Below are positions 24,500 through 32,154 of a stretch of 50,938 nt of DNA, in pieces. Position 1 is the stretch's first letter; each line of letters starts with the position of its first letter. A model generated the notes under the pieces. It did not search any database and was not told the origin of the DNA. It was given only the letters and a program-made list of their open reading frames with translations. The stretch covers positions 1 to 50,938 of the forward strand of contig CAKUYQ010000018.1 of the NCBI GenBank assembly GCA_934717185.1, read 5' to 3'. The DNA is from an uncultured Bacteroidales bacterium. GTDB taxonomy: Bacteria; Bacteroidota; Bacteroidia; Bacteroidales; UBA932. Position numbers and translations under genes: made by a program.

Positions 24500-25975
24500 A
24501 TGAATTATTCTGTATGGCAAATAGTATCTGCGGTACTCTATATTATGAATATGGGGTTGGCGGTCTATATTGCCGCTACAATGATTCTTAGAAAGCAAGA
24601 CCCTGTAAAGACGCTCTCCTGGGCGGTTGTGCTTGTGGCTCTGCCGTATATTGGCATAATTATCTACCTTTTTTTTGGCCAGAATTACAGGAAAAAGAAG
24701 ATTTACGGCAAGAAGGGTGATGCAGATCTAAGGGTTAGAAAGTCTCTTTGTGCTAAACAGAACGAATATCTTAATGATAATTACGATGATATAGATGCGA
24801 ACGAGTGGGGGTATGTAAAACTGCTGAGGCAGAATCTTAATGTTGGGTATTATCCGGTGGAGTTTAATAAAAATATAGATTTTTTCTTTACGGGCAGGGA
24901 TGCGTTAGATGCCATATACAGTTCAATAGAGGAGGCAAAGAGATATGTTCATCTTCAGTTCTATATAATTGAAAATGACAGGACAGGGGCAAAGTTTAAG
25001 GATCTGCTTGTAAAAAAGGCTCGTAGCGGGGTAGAGGTGAGGATTATTTATGACGGGTTGGGTAGTTACTCGTTAAAGAGGAGTTTTGCAGAGGAGTTGC
25101 GCAGTGCCGGAGCCGAGGTTTTGGTTTTTTCACCTGTTAGGTTACTGCTCCCAACCTTTACGCTTAACTACAGGAACCATAGAAAGATAGTTGTTGTAGA
25201 TGGAAAGGAGGGGTTTATTGGAGGGGTGAATATTGCAGACAGATATTACTATGGAACGGAGTCCGGTGATTGGCACGATACTCATATAAAGATTGTGGGT
25301 GATGCCGTAACTTCGCTGCAGAGCTGTTTTCTGCAGGACAGATATTTTATCCTTAACAAGAATCTTAAGCGTAAGAGATATTTTCCTCCAAAATTGGAGA
25401 TGAAAGAACCTGTTGAGATGCAGGATACAATAATATCCCAAACCATTGTGAGTGGCCCTGACAGTTTTTGGTCCGGGATCATGCTATGCTATTTGGGCGT
25501 TATATCTCAAGCAACACACCATATATATATAGTATCGCCATATTTTACCCCGTCTGAAACAATCCTTAATGCGATAAAGATTGCGGCACTTGGAGGGGTT
25601 GATGTTAGGATTATGCTTCCCGAAACATCGGACTCGAGGATAACGCATTGGAGTACAATGTCGTATGTGCAGGAGCTTTTGGATGCCGGGGTTAAGATAT
25701 ATCTTTTTGGCGAGGGATTCAATCATTCAAAGGTGGTAACAGTAGATGGAAAGATGGCTATTGTTGGTTCGGCAAATATGGATATGAGGAGTTTTGAGCA
25801 TAATTTTGAGATAATGTCCCTTATTTATAATGAAAAATGCGCAATGGAGGTTGAGAGCCAATTTGAAAAAGATATAACTTTGTGCAAGTTAATCACCAAT
25901 ACCAAATGGAAGAAACGGCCTGTTGGAGAGAAGGTAAAGGAGAGCTTTGGACGGTTGTGGAGCCCGCTTTTATAG
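24500..25975 (+). CDS. cls: Cardiolipin synthase
   Basis: A 491-residue inner-membrane phospholipase-D-type enzyme that condenses two phosphatidylglycerols into cardiolipin. Two N-terminal helices (about 5-27 and 38-60, with a PYIGIIIYLFFG end) precede two PLD domains, each with an HxKxxxxD motif: H227 in HRKIVVVDG and H409 in HSKVVTVDG, followed by GGVN and GSAN. Both motifs are intact. No RBS of Shine-Dalgarno type is expected in this phylum, although GGAGCGGGG precedes the ATG. A long minisatellite begins at its stop codon. Confidence 0.95.
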   Translation: MNYSVWQIVSAVLYIMNMGLAVYIAATMILRKQDPVKTLSWAVVLVALPYIGIIIYLFFGQNYRKKKIYGKKGDADLRVRKSLCAKQNEYLNDNYDDIDANEWGYVKLLRQNLNVGYYPVEFNKNIDFFFTGRDALDAIYSSIEEAKRYVHLQFYIIENDRTGAKFKDLLVKKARSGVEVRIIYDGLGSYSLKRSFAEELRSAGAEVLVFSPVRLLLPTFTLNYRNHRKIVVVDGKEGFIGGVNIADRYYYGTESGDWHDTHIKIVGDAVTSLQSCFLQDRYFILNKNLKRKRYFPPKLEMKEPVEMQDTIISQTIVSGPDSFWSGIMLCYLGVISQATHHIYIVSPYFTPSETILNAIKIAALGGVDVRIMLPETSDSRITHWSTMSYVQELLDAGVKIYLFGEGFNHSKVVTVDGKMAIVGSANMDMRSFEHNFEIMSLIYNEKCAMEVESQFEKDITLCKLITNTKWKKRPVGEKVKESFGRLWSPLL

Positions 25976-26199
25976 CGTTGGCGTTGTCTGTTTTAGGGTA
26001 TAGAGGGTATAGAGAGTAAAGAGGGTATAGAGAGTAAAGAGAGTAAAGAGAGTAAAGAGAGTATAGAGAGTATAGAGAGTATAGAGAGTATAGAGAGTAT
26101 AGAGGGTATAGAGAGTAAAGAGGGTAAAGAGAGTATAGAGAGTATAGAGGGTAAAGAACGTAAAGAAAGCTAAAGCTAAAGCTAAAGCCAAAGCCAATA
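25974..26199. repeat. Compound minisatellite 1 (9-bp x 19 units)
   Basis: A short GCGTTG/GGCGTT tract leads through TTTTAGGGTA into 19 head-to-tail 9-bp units (GRGTAWAGA, 25996-26166). Then GAACGTAAAGAAAGC and (TAAAGC)n/(CAAAGC)n follow. The two flanking 6-bp tracts are roughly complementary. It fills the gap between cls and the MFS gene; I see no other feature in the gap. Confidence 0.9.
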
Positions 26200-26239
26200 A
26201 GACGGTGGTTGAATTAAAATAATTGTAATATAAAATAGT

Positions 26240-27526
26240 ATGGACACACAAAAGAAAAACTATTTGTTGCCAATCATTATGATGTTTGCACTCTTCTTTA
26301 TGATTGCATTCATTACGGGATTGCAGAATCCGCTTGGAGCTATTGTCAAATCGCAGTTCAGTTTGGGAAACTTGGGCTCTCAGCTCCCCAATTTTGCGAA
26401 CTTTTTAGCTTACGCATGTTTTGGAATCCCTGCAGGCCTTCTTCTGCAAAAAATAGGATATAAAAAGACAGCGCTTACAGCAATCGCTGTCGGGATGTTA
26501 GGTATAATAATAATGCTTGTTGCCGGGTTTGTTGGCGGAACAGGAATTAGCACATTCTGCATATATCTTTTTGGCGCATTTGTTGGCGGTATATCAATGT
26601 GTATGCTAAATTCAGTTGTAAATCCAATGCTTAACACCCTTGGAGGTGGCGGAAACAGAGGTAACCAGTTTATTCAGCTTGGCGGCTCCTGTAACTCAAT
26701 AGCTGCAACGATTGCTCCTGTATTGGGCGGATATGTAATTGGAGGTGCGGTGGACAATGCCCGGATAGCGGATGCTGCAAATATATTCTATATTGCATTG
26801 GGAATATTTGCACTTGCATTTGCCGTGCTATACACGGTGACCATTCCTGAGCCTGCGTTGGATAAAGTGTCAAAGGATAAAAATGACAAGCACAGCCCTC
26901 TTTCATTCAGACATTTTGTACTTGGCATAGTCGCAATTTTTGTTTATGTGGGAGTTGAGGTTGGTATTCCAAACATAGCTTTCCAGTTTATGTCAAAGGG
27001 GCTTGCAATGGACACTACAATAGTTGGCTCTGTAGTTGGAACATATTGGTTCCTTATGCTTATAGGCAGGTTGGTTGGAGCATCTGTGGGTGCAAAAATA
27101 TCATCTAAGGCAATGCTCTCTTTTGTGGCAAGTGTAGCTTTGATTTTTGTATGCATAGCTATCTTTATGCCTGTTGATACTAAGGTTGTCATGCCGGTAT
27201 TCAAGTCAGACATATCATTTGGAATGGCACAGGTTCCTGTTAGTATTATGTTCTTGGTTTTGTGCGGATTGTGTACCTCTGTAATGTGGGGAGGCATATT
27301 TAATCTTGCTGTTGAGGGGCTTGGAAAATATACAAAAGCGGCATCCGGAATATTTATGGTAATGGTTTGCGGTGGCGGTATTCTGCCTCTTATTCAGGGT
27401 GGTATTGCAGATGTAACATCATATTTAACAAGTTACTGGCTTGTAGCTGCTTGCCTTGCGTATATCCTTTTCTATGCTTTGGCGGGGTCTAAGAATGTTA
27501 ACAAAGGCATTTCAACAGAAGATTAA
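26240..27526 (+). CDS. Sugar MFS transporter (FucP/GluP-like)
   Basis: A 428-residue inner-membrane permease with about 12 transmembrane helices. ALFFMIAFITGLQNPLG in helix 1 and YACFGIPAGLLLQKIGYKKT (helix 2 and loop) are the hallmarks of the FucP/glucose-galactose proton symporter family. Helices pair around a central loop near residue 205-220 (DKVSKDKNDKHSP). The ROK sugar kinase follows on the same strand, separated only by a repeat tract, which suggests import and phosphorylation of glucose or a related hexose. Substrate is inferred, not shown. Confidence 0.88.
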   Translation: MDTQKKNYLLPIIMMFALFFMIAFITGLQNPLGAIVKSQFSLGNLGSQLPNFANFLAYACFGIPAGLLLQKIGYKKTALTAIAVGMLGIIIMLVAGFVGGTGISTFCIYLFGAFVGGISMCMLNSVVNPMLNTLGGGGNRGNQFIQLGGSCNSIAATIAPVLGGYVIGGAVDNARIADAANIFYIALGIFALAFAVLYTVTIPEPALDKVSKDKNDKHSPLSFRHFVLGIVAIFVYVGVEVGIPNIAFQFMSKGLAMDTTIVGSVVGTYWFLMLIGRLVGASVGAKISSKAMLSFVASVALIFVCIAIFMPVDTKVVMPVFKSDISFGMAQVPVSIMFLVLCGLCTSVMWGGIFNLAVEGLGKYTKAASGIFMVMVCGGGILPLIQGGIADVTSYLTSYWLVAACLAYILFYALAGSKNVNKGISTED

Positions 27527-27527
27527 A

Positions 27528-27690
27528 GAGAGCGTTGGCATTGGCGTTGGCATTGGCGATGGCGTTGGTGTTAGCGTTGGCATTGGCTATTTTTAGGGTA
27601 AGGAGGGTAGAGAGAGTATAGAGGGTATAGAGAGTAAAGAGAGTATAGAGGGTAAAGAACGTAAAGAAAGCTAAAGCCAAAGCCAAAAAA
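27528..27690. repeat. Compound minisatellite 2
   Basis: Starts directly after the MFS stop. Nine 6-bp units (GTTGGC-type, from about 27532) lead through TTTTTAGGGTA to eight 9-bp units (27596-27667) and then AAGCTAAAGCCAAAGCC. The architecture is the same as the tract at 25974. No gene is seen in the 243-bp gap. Confidence 0.9.
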
Positions 27691-27769
27691 CTATAAACTA
27701 AATATGCCGCAGTATCCGGTACATAAAAAAACATTGGTGTTGGAGAACGATAAAATAGAATAATATATT

Positions 27770-28723
27770 ATGCCAAAAGAATATGTAGTTGGAGTGGATG
27801 TTGGTGGACAGACCTCCAAAATAGGAATAGTGGACAGACGTGGAAATATAGTTTGTCAGACAGTAATTAACTCAAAATATGGTGAGGACGAAGCATCTCT
27901 TTTTATAGACAGCCTTTGTGGCACAATAAGGGAGTTGGCTTCAAAAGTTGGTCTGGAAAGTATTCAGGGTATTGGAATAGGGGCCCCCAATGGCAACTAT
28001 TATCAAGGAACAATAGAGGATGCAGCCAATTTAGCATGGGCAAAAGGAAAGGTGATAAAGATTGCAGATGAGGTGTCTGCAAGATTGGATAATATTCCTG
28101 TAAGGGTTACCAACGATGCAAATGCAGCGGCAATGGGTGAGATGACATACGGCGTTGCGCGTGGAATGAAGAACTTTATAATGATCACTTTGGGAACAGG
28201 TGTCGGCAGTGGAATTATCATTAATGGAGAGGTTGTCTATGGTAATGACGGTTTTGCCGGAGAGCTTGGGCACACCAGAGTTGTAAGACATAATGGCCGC
28301 CTTTGCGGATGTGGAAGAACAGGTTGTTTGGAGGCATACACCTCTGCAATAGGGGTTGCCAGGACTGCGCAAGAGTGGTTGGAGATGTCTGATGAGCCAT
28401 CGATTCTAAGAAATATTGCAAAGATTACATCTAAAGATGTCTATGAAGCGGCTATTAAAGGTGATGATTTGGCAAAACGTGTCTTTACCTTTACAGGTCA
28501 CATGTTAGGTGAGAGTTTTGCAGATTTTGTTGCCTTTAGTGCTCCCGAGGCGATAGTACTTTTTGGTGGTCTTGCCCGTGCAGGCAAGCTAATAATGGAT
28601 CCTATAGTTGAGGCTATGGAGGCAAATCTCCTCTCAATTTGGAAAGGCAAAGTAAAAGTCATATTCAGCGCGTTGAAGGAAAGCGATGCCGCCATACTTG
28701 GCGCCAGCGCTCTAGGTTGGTAA
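27770..28723 (+). CDS. ROK-family sugar kinase (glucokinase-like)
   Basis: A 317-residue cytosolic kinase. The N-terminal ATP loop is GVDVGGQTSKIGIV, the sugar-binding region has NDANAAAMGE with the catalytic Asp, and TLGTGVGSGIIING is the second phosphate loop. The ROK zinc motif is CGCGRTGCLE, after ELGHTRV with the zinc histidine. The preceding MFS transporter suggests it phosphorylates the imported hexose at C6. A palindromic repeat begins at the stop codon (TAATTTTG), so the repeat may act as terminator. Confidence 0.92.
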   Translation: MPKEYVVGVDVGGQTSKIGIVDRRGNIVCQTVINSKYGEDEASLFIDSLCGTIRELASKVGLESIQGIGIGAPNGNYYQGTIEDAANLAWAKGKVIKIADEVSARLDNIPVRVTNDANAAAMGEMTYGVARGMKNFIMITLGTGVGSGIIINGEVVYGNDGFAGELGHTRVVRHNGRLCGCGRTGCLEAYTSAIGVARTAQEWLEMSDEPSILRNIAKITSKDVYEAAIKGDDLAKRVFTFTGHMLGESFADFVAFSAPEAIVLFGGLARAGKLIMDPIVEAMEANLLSIWKGKVKVIFSALKESDAAILGASALGW

Positions 28724-28962
28724 TTTTGTTAAAAAGCATCCTATTCTACTGCCTAACTTTCACGACTCGCCAATCCTCACGTACTATATGTACGCTGCGG
28801 TTGTCTTGCGCTTAGTTAGTTGTATAATATGCGCTTTTTAACAAAATAAGGCAGAGGTAAGCATCCTATTCTACTGCCTAACTTTCACGACTCGCCAATC
28901 CTCACGTACTACATGTACGCTGCGGTTGTCTCGCGTTTAGTTAGTTGTATAACAGGCGATTT
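28723..28962. repeat. Two long palindromic repeats after the ROK gene
   Basis: The first unit (28723-28847, 125 bp) has perfect 15-bp terminal inverted repeats ATTTTGTTAAAAAGC and an inner CTAACT/AGTTAG pairing around GTACTATATGTAC. The second unit (about 28855-28962) repeats its core almost exactly. The family also occurs at 7011-7517. Confidence 0.75.
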
Positions 28963-28963
28963 T

Positions 28964-29130
28964 GGCGTTGGCGTTGGCGTTAGCATTGGCTGTTTTAGGG
29001 TAGAGAAAGTAAAGAGAGTATAGAAAGTAAAGAAAGCCTTGGCGTTGGCGTTAGCGTTGGCCTTGTCAATATTGAAGAGTAAAGAAAGTAAGGAGAGTAA
29101 AGAGAGAAGGAAAGAGAACTTTTTTGGAAA
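28964..29130. repeat. Compound minisatellite 3
   Basis: GGCGTT units run into TGTTTTAGGGTA, then degenerate 9-bp units (GAAAGTAAA, GAGAGTATA), a second GGCGTT tract at about 29039-29067, and more 9-bp-like units to about 29110. It is more degenerate than the other two tracts. With the palindromes it fills the 471-bp gap between ROK and dehydrogenase genes. Confidence 0.8.
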
Positions 29131-29194
29131 CTGAAAGAGGCTACAATAGTAGACTACAAATAAAGGATATATAAGATAAAGTTAATATAAGACA

Positions 29195-30136
29195 ATGTAC
29201 AAGATAGTATTTTTAGATGCCGCTACATTGGGCGACACATCATTAGAAAAAATAAATAAAGAGGGGGAGCTAATCTGCTACCCATACACACAACCAAATG
29301 AGGTGTTTGAAAGAATTAAAGAGGCAGACATAATAATCACAAACAAAGTCTATATTGGTAAGGAGCAGATAGATGCAGCACCTTCCCTAAAACTTATATG
29401 CGTGGCTGCAACCGGAACCAATAATGTAGATATACCATACGCAAACTCAAAAGGTATCCCTGTAAAAAATGTTGCCGGCTATTCAACAGAGAGCGTGGTG
29501 CAGATAACATACGCCCTTTTGCTCTCATTGTGCTGCCACATAGAATATTATGACAATGCCGTAAAAAGCGGAAGCTATTCAAAAGGGCAGTCATTCACAG
29601 ACGTTACAAAGACCTATATGGAGTTGTCGGGAAAAACAATGGGAATAATAGGCTTGGGAACAATAGGCCATCGAGTAGCAGATATAGCCGCAGCTTTTGG
29701 AATGAATGTGGTGTACTACTCAACATCGGGCGTTTCTCGTTCAGACAAGTATAAAATGGTGTCATTGGAGGAGCTGCTTAAAACATCAGATGTTGTCTCC
29801 ATTCACGCACCGTTAAATGCAAAAACCAATAACCTTTTAGCCCTTAATGAGTTAAAGCTTATGAAGCCAACGGCATATCTAATAAACATAGGGCGTGGCG
29901 GAATAGTAAACGAAGCAGATCTTGCAACGGCAGTAGGGGAGAAGATCATAGCAGGAGCCGGTTTGGATGTATATACAAAAGAGCCGCTGCCGCTTAATTC
30001 TCCATATCTTTTGCTTCCCGACAAATCCTCATTTGTCTTTACTCCGCATATCGGCTGGGCAAGCGCAGAGGCACGCGAGAGGCTCGTATCATTGATGGCA
30101 GATAATATTATAGAGTTCAAGAATACAGGCAGATAA
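29195..30136 (+). CDS. D-2-hydroxyacid dehydrogenase
   Basis: A 313-residue NAD(P)H-dependent reductase of 2-keto acids. The N-terminal substrate domain has ATGTNNVDIPYA. The Rossmann fold starts at about 145 with GIIGLGTIGHRVA. The catalytic triad is visible: Arg in INIGRGGIVNE, Glu in LDVYTKEPLP, and His in FTPHIGWAS. Length and the NVAGYSTESV stretch resemble hydroxypyruvate/glycerate dehydrogenases. The substrate is not certain. It has no close operon partner upstream because of the repeats; an SDR gene follows after 68 bp. Confidence 0.9.
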   Translation: MYKIVFLDAATLGDTSLEKINKEGELICYPYTQPNEVFERIKEADIIITNKVYIGKEQIDAAPSLKLICVAATGTNNVDIPYANSKGIPVKNVAGYSTESVVQITYALLLSLCCHIEYYDNAVKSGSYSKGQSFTDVTKTYMELSGKTMGIIGLGTIGHRVADIAAAFGMNVVYYSTSGVSRSDKYKMVSLEELLKTSDVVSIHAPLNAKTNNLLALNELKLMKPTAYLINIGRGGIVNEADLATAVGEKIIAGAGLDVYTKEPLPLNSPYLLLPDKSSFVFTPHIGWASAEARERLVSLMADNIIEFKNTGR

Positions 30137-30204
30137 AAGTTAATAGTTAATCGGCATTGGCTTTAGCTTTGGCGTTGGCTATCAAAATTAAAAATTATGA
30201 TTGT

Positions 30205-31032
30205 ATGAAAGATTTAAGAAATAAAGTTATAGTTATAACCGGAGCAAGTTCAGGAATCGGATACGGAGTGGCAGAGGAGTTTGCAAAGGAGGGAATGAGA
30301 CTCACAATAGCTGCCAGAAACATAGACAAGCTGAACGAGATGATACCTCACCTTAAAGAGCTTGGGGCTGTGGATGTTTTGGCAGTCAAGACAGACGTAA
30401 CCAAAGAAGAAGATTGTAAGAATCTAATAGACAAAACAGTAGAGCGTTTTGGCGGAGTAGATATACTTGTAAACAATGCAGGAATATCTATGAGAGCAAT
30501 GTTTAAAGACCTGCATTTGGATGTAATAAGAAACCTCATGAATGTAAACTTCTGGGGAACGGTTTATTGCACTAAATATGCCCTCCCATATCTGTTAAAG
30601 GTGCAGGGCAGTGTTGTTGGTGTAATCTCCATAGCAGGCTTCAAGGGACTACCCGCCCGCACAGGCTATTCAGCATCTAAATTTGCCATCTACGGCTTCT
30701 TGGATACCCTTAGAGTTGAACATCTGCCGGAGAAACTCCATGTAATGATTTTCGCTCCCGGATTCACGGCATCGAATATTAGGAACGTTGCACTTACAGC
30801 AGATGGCAGCCAGCAGGGCGAAACCCCTCGCGATGAAGGTAAGATGATGACAGCCAACCAGGTGGCACGTAAAATGGTTAAAGGCATAAAGAGACGCAAG
30901 AGCCAGATTATCCTTACCCCAATAGGAAAACTAACGGTTTTGCTTAACAAATTTTTTCCTCGCCTCGTAGACAGGTTGGAGTTCAATTATATGAAGAAAG
31001 AGCCCGATTCTCCATTTGGCCAAAAGGCATAA
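30205..31032 (+). CDS. Short-chain dehydrogenase/reductase
   Basis: A classical SDR, 275 residues from MKDLRNKVIVITG. The longer frame from 30157 would add a repeat-encoded LALALA leader and is rejected. The cofactor loop is TGASSGIGYG, followed by NNAGIS, the catalytic Ser in VISIAGFKG, and YSASK (Tyr/Lys). The C terminus is basic (KRRKSQIILTPIGKL) and may contact the membrane. The substrate is unknown. The 27 bp before the ATG resemble the right end of the 145-bp element (24 of 26 bases). Confidence 0.9.
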   Translation: MKDLRNKVIVITGASSGIGYGVAEEFAKEGMRLTIAARNIDKLNEMIPHLKELGAVDVLAVKTDVTKEEDCKNLIDKTVERFGGVDILVNNAGISMRAMFKDLHLDVIRNLMNVNFWGTVYCTKYALPYLLKVQGSVVGVISIAGFKGLPARTGYSASKFAIYGFLDTLRVEHLPEKLHVMIFAPGFTASNIRNVALTADGSQQGETPRDEGKMMTANQVARKMVKGIKRRKSQIILTPIGKLTVLLNKFFPRLVDRLEFNYMKKEPDSPFGQKA

Positions 31033-31112
31033 TAAAAGTGGATATCTATATGCTTCCACCATATAGGGGAGGTTTTGGATGATACTTAACGGGTATTTTT
31101 AACGGATGTTTT

Positions 31113-31529
31113 TTAACGGATGGCAACACGCTCAATTAGCGATTCGGGGGTGAGAATTTTAGGAAAGTCTATACCGGAACTCAATAGTTGTTTGTCTCTC
31201 GTGACAATGATGTTGCAGCGATTGTCTATAGCACATGCAACCTGCAGAGCATCTTCGGGATCATCTATCCTTATTGATGAGGCGTACTGCCACTGCTCAC
31301 TGTTCATGGGAAGAATCATGAATAGATTTGAAAGTGTCTGTAACCCAATAATATCTGTAAATTTATTCAGAACATAAAGAACATTGATACCGGTGAGTAC
31401 AGAGATACATAGCCGGTATCTTGGATCTTCTCCTATCTGAACAATCCTTTCGGCATTTTTGTCACCGGTTCTACCTGTGTAGTAATCAATAATCACATTT
31501 GTATCTACGAATATTCTTACCTGTTCCAT
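31113..31529 (-). CDS. PIN-domain toxin (VapC-like)
   Basis: A 138-residue putative ribonuclease. The acidic PIN residues are visible: FVDTN near residue 9, a middle acidic region in SIRIDDPEDALQ, and VTRD near residue 110. It overlaps the upstream antitoxin-like gene by 13 bp, the normal order for antitoxin then toxin. This family usually cleaves tRNA or mRNA when freed from its antitoxin. Tandem TTTAACGGATG-like repeats lie just after its stop. Confidence 0.8.
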   Translation of the reverse strand: MEQVRIFVDTNVIIDYYTGRTGDKNAERIVQIGEDPRYRLCISVLTGINVLYVLNKFTDIIGLQTLSNLFMILPMNSEQWQYASSIRIDDPEDALQVACAIDNRCNIIVTRDKQLLSSGIDFPKILTPESLIERVAIR

Positions 31530-32047
31530 ATCCTCTTAAACCTCTCATCATCCGGCACTTCCCAAAATTTTACAATTCCGGAATATCTCTTTGTCTGCTC
31601 ACATGGCTCTGCATTTAAGTCTACTTTTGGTAGTATTTCCAAACTCCTAATATCATTTTCAACCAATCTGTACAAATAAGCCTGTGCGCTTATACCCAAC
31701 TCGGCAGAACGCCTTCTTATAATAGTTGTAAGATTCCCTTCAACACCATATTGCGTTGCCGGCTCCTCAAGAACACTCTCATTTGACTCTGCAGTATACT
31801 CTTTAACAATTTTGCCAACATCTTCCACTCCGGAAATCTCAACATCCAACACCTCAGATATCTCCTGTAACAGAGATATTGTAAAATTGTGATTTCCACT
31901 AAGCCATTTTGTAACTTCAGAAGGATTCCTGTGTATAAGCTCAGAAAACTGTTTTCTGCTCAGCCCACGCAATTTCATTGCTGCCTCTATCTGCTGAGCA
32001 GCTATCATTCTCCTCGATATGCCATTAGTCCCTGTATTGCGTTTCAT
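31517..32047 (-). CDS. XRE-type HTH antitoxin of PIN module
   Basis: A 176-residue protein with an N-terminal XRE helix-turn-helix (about 18-72: LRGLSRKQFSELIHRNPSEV, WLSGNHNFTISLLQEISEVL). The C-terminal part, about 100-176, carries an alpha-helical stretch (LTTIIRRRSAELGISAQAYL) and a tail likely to bind the toxin. Its stop overlaps the PIN gene. The -7 box TATATTTG is only 4 bp before the first ATG, so the mRNA would be leaderless, or Met14 at 32008 is the true start; the HTH is kept in both cases. Self-repression is likely but not shown. Confidence 0.72.
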   Translation of the reverse strand: MKRNTGTNGISRRMIAAQQIEAAMKLRGLSRKQFSELIHRNPSEVTKWLSGNHNFTISLLQEISEVLDVEISGVEDVGKIVKEYTAESNESVLEEPATQYGVEGNLTTIIRRRSAELGISAQAYLYRLVENDIRSLEILPKVDLNAEPCEQTKRYSGIVKFWEVPDDERFKRIWNR

Positions 32048-32051
32048 GATG

Positions 32052-32082
32052 CAAATATAGTTATTTTACATAAAACTACAAT
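32052..32082 (-). promoter_or_regulatory. Promoter of the XRE/PIN module
   Basis: On the minus strand, TATATTTG (32059-32052) is an exact -7 box, with ATTG 19 bp upstream (32082-32079). The box is only 4 bp from the annotated ATG, suggesting a leaderless transcript or an internal start. Confidence 0.6.
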
Positions 32083-32154
32083 TTATTTATAACTAAATTT
32101 CTATCACTTTGCTTCCCGACAACCCCCTCATCCCTTTCTCATCTCACCTCCAAC

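Noticed and set aside
25996..26166. Tandem array considered as CRISPR
   Set aside because: Units are 9 bp, contiguous, with no unique spacers, and no cas genes are near.
25970..26251. Minus-strand ORF with LYT/LFT tripeptide repeats
   Set aside because: It is the translation of the 9-bp minisatellite, which keeps all frames open; the same happens at 27498-27734. No start context or domain.
5993..30024. 12-mer explained as a shared LPDK protein motif
   Set aside because: Only some copies read as LPDK; others read in different frames or are intergenic, so a DNA-level motif fits better.
30157..30204. N-terminal LALALA extension of the SDR
   Set aside because: It comes from a 6-bp repeat remnant; the SDR core starts at MKDLRNKVIVITG from 30205.
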